Shown piece after piece: positions 18,487 to 29,260 of a stretch of DNA of 33,758 bases. The DNA comes from Temnopleurus reevesii (Eukaryota; Echinodermata; Echinoidea; Temnopleuroida; Temnopleuridae), in NCBI GenBank assembly GCA_036244855.1, contig BQKZ01005989.1, positions 1 to 33,758 of the forward strand, read 5' to 3'. The position numbers and the translations under genes are program-made. Under the pieces are notes generated by a model. That model saw only the letters and a program-made list of their open reading frames with translations, ran no database searches and was not told the origin of the DNA. Position 1 is the stretch's first letter; each line of letters opens with the position of its first letter.

Positions 18487-19400
18487 GTACATTTTCTAGA
18501 CCAAGACCTCATTTTAACCAAGATAAGGTTATCAAAATATTCAAGACAGGAGAAATAGACAAAAGAAAGGTGTAAAATACAAACTCAATTGCTGTGAAAA
18601 TTCAAGGGAACCCATACAAATCATAATATCTGGCTAAATAATGAGCTCTTTCTTCCTATCCCCCACTGTAATTCCTTCAAGTACATATTGGAAATATGAA
18701 GTACATGTGAAGTCGTTCCAGGCTCACACCCAGTAATAACCTCTGTGCCCTTGGCCAAATGGAATATCATTTGGCCATTAGAAATCTGTCATTGGCTACC
18801 ATTCTAAAGCACACATGCTTACAGTGTATGTTAAAGGCTATCCATTCCTCAGTTTATTCACATGAAACATACACAGGAGAGGTCTGTCTTTGTTATTAAA
18901 GGGGAACTACACTCAGACATTAAATTGCTATCATTAAATGAAGAAAAATAAGATGAACAAAGTGTGAAAATTTGAGCAAAATCGGACAATCCATTCAAAA
19001 GNTTCATGAGAAAAGGGTACATTTTCTAGACCAAGACCTCATTTTAACCAAGATAAGGTTATCAAAATATTCAAGACAGGAGAAATAGACAAAAGAAAGG
19101 TGTAAAATACAAACTCAATTGCTGTGAAAATTCAAGGGAACCCATACAAATCATAATGTCTGGCTAAATAATGAGCTCTTTCTTCCTATCCCCCACTGTA
19201 ATTCCTTCAAGTACATATTGGAAATATGAAGTACATGTGAAGTCGTTCCAGGCTCACACCCAGTAATAACCTCTGTGCCCTTGGCCAAATGGAATATCGT
19301 TTGGCCATTAGAAATCTGTCATTGGCTACCATTCTAAAGCACACATGGTTACAGTATATGAGGCTATCCAATCCTCAGTTAATAGTCACCTGAAACATAC
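18487..19400. repeat. 375-bp direct repeat around a single N
   Basis: 18491-18860 and 19019-19385 are near identical (both begin ACATTTTCTAGACCAAGACC) with scattered substitutions; they diverge towards the right end. The spacer 18890-19018 includes one undetermined base (19002) and a dispersed AATTTGAGCAAAATCGGACA repeat. Confidence 0.9.
18893..19010. repeat. Dispersed repeat family (AAAATCGGACAATCC)
   Basis: AATTTGAGCAAAATCGGACA and ATCCATTCAAAAG here match the related copy at 28885-28995, and more weakly 20753-20830 (ATCATCCGTTGAAAAATTATGAA). Non-coding, unclassified. Confidence 0.6.
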
Positions 19401-19832
19401 ACATACTGGGGAGGCCTGGCTTTGTTTAGAAGATCTACATACTCCATGCTAATGTGCGACAATGTAATGTTGTAACAAATGCGTTGTTGGTAATATTCTT
19501 CTCCAAATTATGTTGATCTATCTGCCTCCAACCTCCCCCTCTACCATATAAAAGTTTATTAGTCTGCCAGAGATGTCCACAGTTCCAAGATTATGCACAT
19601 GGTAAAAGTCAAAATTATCAGAACGCAACATCTGAACAAAAGTGAGAGCAAACATGAAAAAAATAACCATGCTCTCATCAATTCATTTCTTGAATAATAT
19701 TTTCTTCACTCTTCTTTAATAGACAATTTAAAAAAAATTTGTTTGTTGTTAAGGCGATCCCAACACAAACTATGCTTCCAGGATACTTCCCTCCTTTGAT
19801 TTTACTACATTGTCATGTTATTTTGCAATGAT

Positions 19833-20034
19833 TACTGTATAAGCCAATATTGTAGCGTACAGATATTTTCGCGGTTTCAGACCAGTTTGACACATTGGCG
19901 TGATGTTATTTTCACTATTTTGACAGTGTTTGTACACAAGTGAATGGGCAAAATAAGAGTAGAAAATTTCGCGCATTCATAACCGCAAAATTAGCGAAAA
20001 TAAAACCATCGCGAAAATTTCAGCTTATACAGTA
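19833..20034. mobile_element. Foldback element, family 3 (TACTGTATAAGC ends)
   Basis: 202-bp element with inverted ends TACTGTATAAGC and inner TATTTTCGCGG / CGCGAAAATTT arms. It has the size and form of a non-autonomous DNA element, with no coding capacity. Confidence 0.82.
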
Positions 20035-21377
20035 TGTCTGTGAAAAAAAAAAATTAAATGTTTAATTCAATTCAATTCAATACACTGATAATGAAAGCCT
20101 TGAATTCACATGGAAAATACACCTCATGCATATGCCAGAACGGTTGGCATCCCTGCTCTTTGTTTGTGGGGAGGGAGTAATGTGGTTTTATCCTGTGTTC
20201 AAGAACAGTGTGTGATTGGCTGGTAATGAATGAAGCATGGATCAATGAATGAAATGATGGGGAGGGGTGAAACAAGGGGCATTGAACTTGTGCACTCTCT
20301 CTGTCAATAGCTAGGGGCAAGCCATTCAATGAATGGGTACACACACACAAATGAGCAAGTAGCTTAATAGGATGCTTGAAGATAATGGAAAAGCTTTAAT
20401 ACTCGATCCCGTTTCACATAAAAGCATTTGTCTACAAAAAGTCAAATTACAATCATGTTTAGTATGTTCAGCCACATACATGAAACAGGGTTGTCAAAAT
20501 AGTGGATGAGCTAAGATCGTTTGGAATTTCTTTGTCCACAAAAAGCTACATTTAATCTCTGCATGCAAGCATTTATTTATTCATCAACGACAAGACCAAA
20601 CTAATTTTTGCTTCATTTTTAGCCTACCAGATAACAGCCTGGTCGTTAAAAATGAGAAAACGTTTGTATACAAAAGGTCTAAAATCATTCTTGTTTGATA
20701 CAGTCGTGGATCAATAAGGGAGAAGCAAAAATCCCACATCTTTTAGTTTACAATTGAGATGAACAAACTTTAAACAAATCGGAACTGAATCAGATCATCC
20801 GTTGAAAAATTATGAATTTTCAAGTTCTCGGTGATCTCACAATCCCTGCAATTGACAAGGATCTGGGTATTTCCATGGGGTTGGTTCCACTTTTCATGCA
20901 AAGTCTAAGTATGTAACGTAGTGATCCACTTTGTCACTTCACCATGAAGATCAATCCAGATCTTCTTAAGCTTTGATCTATTGATGAAAATTGCTTATTT
21001 TTTTTCTCAGTTACACACATTTGGGTTTGAAATCTTTTCTGGATTTGAAGGTACAGGTATACAAAAATTTCACGTTACATGGACATCCCACTGCTTTTGC
21101 ATGCGCAAGAAATTGTCAGGTATCAAATTCCAATATGCTATGGTCTTTGAGGAACACTTCTGGGTGGGATACAGTTTTGGGGTAATGTCATTATTTTACA
21201 ATACTTGCCTGGTTTGAAAAAGCCACAGATTTAGGATTTTTGGATGTCACAAAAATGGACCCAACCCCGTGGAAATACCCATCTGTGTGGTGTATAATTT
21301 TTAGGATTTTTTTTTCATCCACTGAGAAAATTCCAGAGGCTGGTCCCCTTTTAATATTAAAAGCCAGCCAACATTTT

Positions 21378-21597
21378 GGGGTGCACAATGCACAAAATCT
21401 ACTCAGATTGTGTAAACAGGGACTTCTTGAACAGTTAGCAGCTCTGTTGATGCCAAAGAGCATCTCCCATCATTGATACAGTGTACAGGGGTGCACAATG
21501 CACAAAATCTACTCAGATTGTGTAAACAGGGACTTCTTGAACAGTTAGCAGCTCTGTTGATGCCGAAGAGCATCTCCCATCATTGATACAGTGTACA
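21378..21597. repeat. 110-bp tandem duplication
   Basis: Two head-to-tail copies, 21378-21487 and 21488-21597, each beginning GGGGTGCACAATGCACAAAA. I see a single substitution (ccaaagag against ccgaagag). Recent duplication or assembly error. Confidence 0.93.
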
Positions 21598-22619
21598 TCT
21601 GCAGAATGTTATTCCAGGAGTTCAAACACAGTTCACACCTATGATGATAGCACCATATGGTTCATTTGCTGTAGCCTACACTGAACAGAGTATGCAGGCA
21701 TAGACCATTGACTTTGCTATCACAATAATATTTGCACAGCATCAAAGAGTCTGCTGTAAGAGACTACAATACTCCTGTAGCTATTACTATCTTGTACCAA
21801 AATGCATTTAATAACAATATCTATAGACCCTATTACCACAGCACAGTAGAGTATATCAATATAGTGACTGCGCTATGTAAATAATCTAATTATCATTAAT
21901 ATTATCATTACTCTCATTATCATCGTTAACTCCTAACACTGGGCTAGGCTATTCAATTTACACAATTGCTGAGCTTAAAAATCACATATCGTAACAGACT
22001 ACATAACCTACCATGTCACTGCCAGTGAAAAAAAAATCTACTAAATGTACATGTATGCATCCATGTGTCTGTTTTACAGTACCAAGTTGGACAGGCATTA
22101 ATTGTAGCATTTGTCACATTCTGCATCGTATTAATCTTTCTTTTTCTTTTTTTTATATACAAAAACTGTATATTTCATAGTAATGAATATAAAGTTTGTA
22201 CAAGAAGACTAAACACATTACAATAATATAAAGCAAGGACACAAGAGAGACAAGATTTGGTTGTCTGGATGAGAGTATACTCTGTGTTACCATGGTAACT
22301 GTGACATCATAACGATAAGTCCATCTGCGAAGCGTTCCTTGCTGATCCCGAATTCATGCATGGGAGATGTTTTTGTTTCTTTATTAGTGATCAAATTAGT
22401 GTAGTTTACCACAGCAAAATGGAGTTTATTTTTCTCGATAAATGTCATCTCTCTAATCAATAAAATTGGAAAAAGAAATGACATAATATCATCTGTACTT
22501 CAAATGGTTTCTCGTATGAGTTTATGTATCTCAACTCCCTCAAGAATTCAAAAATAATCTTCAACAATTTAAGGTCAGAGTGAAATGAAGTTAAAACTGT
22601 ATTTCAAATAGTTATTTTT

Positions 22620-22800
22620 ATGATCATGGTGATGATAATGAACTATATAGTTCCAATCATGGTGACAATGATGATGATTGTGGAGTTGGTGACAACGGAG
22701 ATGGTAGTGGTGGTGGTGGTGGTGGTGGTGGTGGCGGTGAGGGTGGTGGCGACGGCGTCGGCAGCGGCGGTCGTGGTGGTGGTGATGTTTATGAGTATAT
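22620..22800 (+). repeat. GGT/GAT microsatellite
   Basis: Imperfect ATG, GGT and GGC triplets with a pure (GGT)n core near 22703-22735. It lies roughly 200 bp past the RRM2 exon donor. The open frames it produces (poly-Val, poly-His) are not genes. Confidence 0.85.
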
Positions 22801-22935
22801 GATAAAAAGAATTTTGTTGTAAAGAGAGGATGTGTGGTGAGGATGGCGATGACGTTTGAAAAGATGATGATGTGGTGATGAAGACATACATGTAAAATCA
22901 ACATCTAATGAATTTCATAAATTGCTTAGACTTAC

Positions 22936-23039
22936 ATGGTTCAAATTGTGTGACGGTTCCAAAGGTTGTAGCAAGACTTTCCAGGTCCTTGTGGACAGCA
23001 GCGGTAGGGGCGTTCAAGACGGTTATCTTCAACTTATTG
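22936..23039 (-). CDS. IGF2BP: IGF2BP exon: RRM2 first half
   Basis: The 104-nt exon starts after acceptor ccccaaag and ends CCA T|GTAAGT. It encodes residues 31-65, beginning with NKLKITVLNAP, the RNP2-like first strand of RRM2, followed by helix 1 (VHKDLESLATTFG) and the second strand (TVTQFEP). Vertebrate IMP RRM2 has the same layout (an I-x-I-x-NIP strand, then LDSLL-x-x-YG-x-VE). The N-x-P motif is kept, but aromatic RNP2 residues are absent, as in the family, where RRM2 is degenerate. Roughly 200 bp downstream of the donor is a GGT-rich microsatellite. Confidence 0.93.
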
Positions 23040-26000
23040 CTTTGGGGATTCAAAAGAACAAAAATTAAACAAAATGCATTATTAAAAGTGCAAGACAAAG
23101 GATGTGGCAAAATTGTGAATTTGCTCTAAACATTTAATGACTATTATCCAAGAAGGTACATATAGGTGAGCAATGTTTCCCAAGTTATATTTGTACACAC
23201 CTACATGTACCCTCAAGATGACACGCTACTTCAAAATTGGTTAATGACAAAGTTACGATTATCTTCAAGGTTTTAATTTTAACCACAGATATTCAAATTT
23301 CAAACAAAATCATGCAGGGTCCCATAGAAATTTGAAAATAGATTTCCATGACTTTTCCATGACTTGATTGTTGCTTTCCATTACTTCCTCTCTAATAAGA
23401 GTACCAAAATAACACTTATTGATCACCTCCATGCCCTCTCACAGACAGAGTGAGAGTTGTGTGACACAACAGACTGAAAAGCTGCCATGTAAGGTACACA
23501 CAATTCCAGGGCTTCTCATAAATTTATCAAAATCCTTGCTTTTTCCATTACTACAGTATATCTATCCAATACAACAAAATTTTCCAGGATTTCCCCGTCT
23601 ACGAAACCCTAATGTGCACTAATTCAGTTCACTTCATAGCAAAAGCATCAACCATGAAACAGATGAAACAAATGAGATCCAGAAAGAAATATGGTAAATG
23701 TGGGTTATTAGGGATTTATTTTTTTCATTCTTGAAAGTATTTGCCCCTCGCAATGTCCTTTGGGGAGTGCCTCCCGATATCAACACCCACCCCCCCCCCC
23801 CCCCCATCCCTATCTCTCTCTCTCTCTCTCACATACACACACCAAGGTACCCCCCCCCAACAAATAAAAACCTTGTTCTCACATCAGCCCTAGGATAAAC
23901 ATAGATGATTCTTTTTTTGTCAGATTTGTGAGTCAAGAAATCATATTTTTTTTTAATATATAGACTTGGGGTTGACTCCAAAAATCTTCTGAGATTGTGA
24001 TTAATAAAAGATTTAATGTTGATGGCGTTTACAAAAAGTTCCTTTTTGAGGCACAGCAATATTGGGAAAGGTTCTGTTTGTGACTCAACTTGACTCAGGA
24101 TTTGGTTGAAATAAAGTAGGGCTAAAAATAATACAGCGAAAGTTTGGCGAAACACATATTCCAAGCCATAAGTGTTACATTTAATCACGAGACTCTGCTT
24201 GGCAGAAAAAAGTCTAAGCTGCATATCATAAGAAATTGTTTTACCGTGATTTAGAATTTGTTCCAAGGGAAGTCATTCTACCCACAATATCATGCATCTA
24301 AATAGTGAATACCTTTTTTAATACATTCTTCACTTCCAGCACAGAAGCAAAATAGTTTGAAAATGTAAGCACTGCAACACAACACAAAACACAAATTAAT
24401 CTTGATCAAAAGCAAAATTAAATATAGCCTTTGTCAAAATCTCCTTACGTACCGAAACAAAGAATAGGGAAGGGTGTTAGAAGGGTACAAAAACAACCCG
24501 AGCATAAAGGCACAACATCATAACATCAGGAGTTTAAAGTTTGTAAAAAAAAAAAAATAGTCTCAACACAGTTTCTTTCAACTTTTTCAAAATGTGCAAA
24601 TTTATGGAGAAGCTGCAGGGGGATATCTCTCAAAAGCAAATCATAGTATGCATGATCATTTCAACTTTATTCTACATATCTGCAATTGTTGAATAAAATT
24701 GTGCATTGCGTAATCTTAACGAAGAATTCTTTACCCTCTGGTATTTGCGTACTACAGATGATGTTCCTATGCACTAGCTCGTCAGTGGCGGGTTCACAAG
24801 TACTTAAAAACATGTCCTACAATTTTCAAACTACAATTTACACCAACATGTACAGATATAAGGAAGAATATTTGTTCAGTGAATGTTTAGATCAAAATGT
24901 AGATTACTGTTTTCTGGAAAAAAAGAAGAAAAGAATAAGGGAGGGTATGAAAACAAGATAGAAATGCAAAACATAAAAAGAAATAAAAAGGAAAAATTAA
25001 TATAATATCGAGGCATTTAGAGGGAAACATTTTGATGTACTAATTTTGATAGAAGGGAGTAAGGGTAACAAAAAAAATTATTAAAATTTTCAATCAGAGC
25101 AAACAATTGAGAAATCAATGCACCACAAACCACACAAACCGATTGGGATTTCCAATAAAAAATGAAACTTTTACAAAACAATTCATGAATATCTTATGAA
25201 AATCTTCATTTTAAAACTAGATTTTAAATATCAGGACTACAAGAAAGACAAAATGTAGGATATGAAGCAGTGTTAGAGTGCTTGGGTGGTATTTATCATT
25301 TTCAGTCAATTATGAAAAATAAAAAAAACATTTTTCACTTGCCCTTCACTGTCTAACCCTCTGAAAAATCTTTCCTTTTTTTTTTCTTCTTACTAAAATA
25401 AAAAATTAGCAGTAGTATTATACAAAAAGGAGAAATACATACTGAAAATCATTTTCATATGTTCAGGTTTACAACCCCTTTGTATTTATCTAGAATTAGT
25501 TTAATCAAAATTACATTTTTCACGACAGACCAACATTATTTCTCATAAATGTCATTGGAGGGCCTCAAGAATAATTTGTGCATATTTCCAATCGTTGCCT
25601 GGCAACAGCAATCATTTTATTTCGCAGTGACATATGTATGTATACTTGTCCGGGCGAAGATTTAAATTTCTGTCACTAATGTTAAAAACCACAAAAAAAT
25701 TATACTGTAAAAATATATCACTCTACAGGAAACAATATTCAGAATGATAATGATAATACTTTGTACAAGCTTGCAAACATAAAAAAAATGCAATCTCCTT
25801 ATGCGAAATATTCATAACTGGCAAATGTTGCTAAATCTACTTGCAGCTAAATGGGAGAAATAAGGGGCTTGGAGTTATAGAGGCACAAAACACAAACCCA
25901 CAGCAAAAATCCAAAAAGCCCACTCACAAATAAGCCCAAATTCACAGTCATTCAAAACAATTCTCGATCTAGTCATGATGTCCTATACGACCTAATTATC

Positions 26001-26341
26001 TGTGCCTGAGCATGGACGGACACTATAAGGGAGTTGCTCAAAATCAACTGCAAATTTGCAAATTGTAACATGTATTTTCATTTGTGCACGGTAAGCGCAT
26101 TTAACAAGACGCGCATGAAACAATGATTTTGAATGGTGCGTTCCGATCAACTGCAACTTGCTATCAATTGCAACTTTTGAACAACACCCCCTAACTCAGA
26201 TAAAAGATGACTCAACTGGATTGAGAATTGTGTCAAATCTGTGGAACCACGGCTTATATGTGATTTGGGCTTGAGGGGTTAGTTAAACCAGAAAGTCAGA
26301 AAGCTAGCAAGAGGAATAATTTTGTAAGAAAATTGAATTAC
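23040..26341. other. Intron before RRM2, little recognisable content
   Basis: AT-rich. Contains the C16/(CT)n/(CA)n tract at 23790-23840, short TTTCCATGACTT repeats at about 23345-23362 and a family 2 foldback near its right end. No exon or RNA gene recognised. Confidence 0.6.
26028..26191. mobile_element. Foldback element, family 2
   Basis: AGGGAGTTGCTCAAAATCAACTGC-type left arm and right arm TTGCAACTTTTGAACAACACCC (pattern split here for brevity) form an imperfect hairpin, with GTTTCATGCGCGTCTTGTTAA (reverse sense) in the loop, a segment also found in the 32915-33099 copy. Confidence 0.72.
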
Positions 26342-26374
26342 CCCTCGCCTCCGGCCGATCCGTTCTCCATTGGA
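26342..26374 (-). CDS. IGF2BP: IGF2BP 33-nt microexon (RRM1-RRM2 linker)
   Basis: A 33-nt exon lies between acceptor ccctacag and donor GTAATT. It completes AG|T (Ser), encodes PMENGSAGGE, and leaves GG to pair with C of the next exon (Gly). These are residues 20-30, a small Gly/Ser/acidic linker between RRM1 and RRM2. The phase is 2 at both ends, so skipping it preserves the frame (AG|C gives Ser, followed by NKLK). It sits alone between introns of 5.9 kb and 3.3 kb. Placement rests on the exact phase match at both ends and reading-frame continuity; such a short exon cannot be proven by similarity alone. Confidence 0.8.
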
Positions 26375-28874
26375 CTGTAGGGTAAAGCACAATGTACATG
26401 AGTTTAGAAATGGGTGAAAATAAATAAATAAATACAAAATAAAAATTAAGTAATGAACTGGATTAGTGACACGAGATGAATGGAACTTTTGAACGGTTAT
26501 ATCCGAGACAAAGATAAAAACATACAAGTAACAGCTGACCATAAATATGTACAATGGAAACTAATTGTAGAAAACTGGAGGTGGATGTTCTGATAATTTG
26601 AGGTCCAAGGTTTGTATTAGGGTACAATGGAGATAACATACAACCCAACAAATGATCTGATGCATATGGATTCATCCATTGGAAATGCATGTCAAATAGC
26701 CTACATATTTCCATGACATATTTGCATGCATAAATTGACAGTCTCTCTACAGCATTAATACAAAGTAGGATGTTTGTTACTTCGGTTTTTTTAAATGATT
26801 GATTGAAATAAAACATCTGAATCTGGACCTGGAGCTAACCTTGTAATATTGCACATGTATGGGGATGTATCTTTGGCCCTATTGTACCTGTAGGGATCTT
26901 TGTACTATTGCACTCACAATGGAAGCAAGACCACTTCCTGTCCCACACTGGGCTCTATTCACTTCCTCTCGACCCCACCACACAGTACCTATGCACCCAC
27001 ATGTACATGTAACCATGTAGAGATACATGTAACTAGTCAATTGATTTGATTCATATTACAATGTAGCCCACATGGCAACAAAAGCCCACATGTATATTAT
27101 ATAGGCCTATGTACTTGACCTGTACTTCAAGCAGCAAATAAAGCAGGACATAAATGATTGAAGGACACAAAGGCCAGGCCTCAGATGCAGAACCCATCAA
27201 TTGGCCTGAACGCCCTTCTCATTGTGCATTTTTTACACGATTGATTAAAATAAATGAATCTTGTATCATTGCCCTGCAAGATTTGCTGGTCGCATTTCTA
27301 TTCCTTTTTTTTTCAGTACTTGTGAGTCTAATAATATAGGCCTACATGTAACTGATTAAAAAAAAAAGAGTAACCTCGCCCCCTGAAATATCACATTTAA
27401 GGCCTGCTACAGTCAGATTATAAAATATTGCCTTGGATATGTTTTGTCCCATACTCTTGTGGGGCATCTCCTACCAAGCATTCTCAATCTACATGTACAC
27501 ACATGCCAACATATCACAAAAGAGCTGATGCCTTCGATTGTACAATGTAACAATACATGTACTGGTATGTATGTGCAATGTAGTCCATGGTATAGGCTAC
27601 AACACAGCCCCAGATTTCGGGCAAAACATTGTATTCAGGGCGGCTAAAAAAATCTCGTACATGTACACAGAAGTTTATTACATGTAAAATGTTGCACAAA
27701 GATACATGAAAGGCTATATTCCACAATGCACATTTACAATGTAGTTCAACATGTTCATGTAGGCAGACATGTATCCTACATTGTCATAATAAAATCAAAA
27801 GTACAATAGTGGCCAAATACTGTACAATATCATAACCTACACTCTACAAATTGTGGTTAAAAGCTTCCTCAACTTTTTGTGCTTTACGGGTATGTCACAG
27901 GACAATAAATCTATTTACATGTAGTAAAGCAAAGTTTCTCATAACATCCTCACAAAATGTCTCACAAAACCCACATTTTTTGTTGATAAAAAAATTCCTC
28001 AATCTGGAAGGTCTATGGCTTGAGATTATTAACATTTGATGGAAATACATTGAAGATTACATGTGGAAGTAAGGAAAATAAAGACTTTTTGTGCATGTTG
28101 TGAATAGGGAGTTATTTCTATACCACGTGTACATTTTACAACCATACAATCACACACCCCGCAGTGCACTGTACACTGAATGAATGATCAGAGAAGGGTT
28201 GTACAGTCAGCCAGCCAGTGCTCGGAGTAGTCTACACAAACAGACCATTGTCTTTATTTAGCGATTTGCAAAACGCATTATGCAGAGTCTGTAGTCACAC
28301 GCTACAATGCTCATGAACTGGAGCAACGTAGAATTATAACAAATGAACAAAAATAGTCTTTGGTCGCAGACTCTGCATTGTGCACGATGTAAATTGCACA
28401 CATAGGGCTACACGTCTGTATCAGCAGACTAGGCTCAGACAGCACACACATAGTAAATCAGCAAGGAATGCTGCTGACAAGAAGAATATCTATGGAGAAC
28501 AAGGTCATCTGGAGGTTATGTGTGGGCAATAGCTCTGCCTCACTTGCCCTTTCTACCTTTCTAGCAAAGCAGTAGTCTGCGGAAACAGACCTGTAAGTTG
28601 TAGTGTAAACGGGGGGGAAAATTTCAAAATTATTTTTCAAGCAGGACTAGAAATCTGCGTTTAGCATGTTTCTCAATTCATGAAATTTGTAGTGAATATT
28701 CTATGATCTCATCTTCTTCACAGATGTAATACTTAGGGCCTGTACCATTTTCTTACTAAAAACCCATCTCACATCCGGTCTTGCATCAGTCCCGTATGAA
28801 AATTGTTTTGATGCGGAACTATAAATGCCAGACAAGTTTTGATATGAATGCTCCTGTCTCACATTGAAATACCA

Positions 28875-28995
28875 GTTAAAGGGAAACCAACCCCTGGAAT
28901 TGTCACGTTCTCATTATACAAGGAAAAATCAAATGAGTAAACTGAAAATTTGAGCAAAATCAGACAATCCGTTCAAAAGTTATGAATATTCAAAT
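28875..28995. repeat. Dispersed repeat family (AAAATCAGACAATCC)
   Basis: AATTTGAGCAAAATCAGACA then ATCCGTTCAAAAGTTATGAA. Same family as 18893-19010. It is followed, at 29157, by the truncated family 3 element. Confidence 0.6.
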
Positions 28996-29156
28996 CACAG
29001 AGAAATGACGATCACCGTGGCTGAGGGGGAGCCGTGCGATCGCCAGCATCGATAGAATCTGTGATGTCATGTCAGACAACTTCTCATTCCCTTCGTATAT
29101 AGAATTTTTTTAAGAATTAACTAATATAACATTATAGAGTACAAATTAGAGTACAT

Positions 29157-29260
29157 TTGTGTACAAACATTGTCAAAAACATGAAAATAACACACCAATG
29201 TGTCAAACTAGTCCAAAATCGCGAAAATATCTGTACGCTAAAATATTGGCTTATACAGTA
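29157..29260. mobile_element. Truncated copy of family 3 foldback element
   Basis: The reverse complement starts TACTGTATAAGCCAATATT and continues AGCGTACAGATATTTTCGCG, AGTTTGACACATTGG and TTTGTACACAA, matching the first half of 19833-20034. The other arm is absent. Confidence 0.8.

Larger units (their letters stand above)
17932..22935. other. Large repeat-rich intron in RRM2
   Basis: Five kb between the two RRM2 exons. It holds the 375-bp direct repeat, a SINE-like tail (18385-18430, (AAT)n with AAAGCGCC), the family 3 hairpin, the 110-bp duplication and the microsatellite. No coding exon is needed by phase or seen. Confidence 0.65.

Noticed and set aside
22575..22904. His-rich and Val-rich open frames
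   Set aside because: Direct translation of the GGT/GAT microsatellite.
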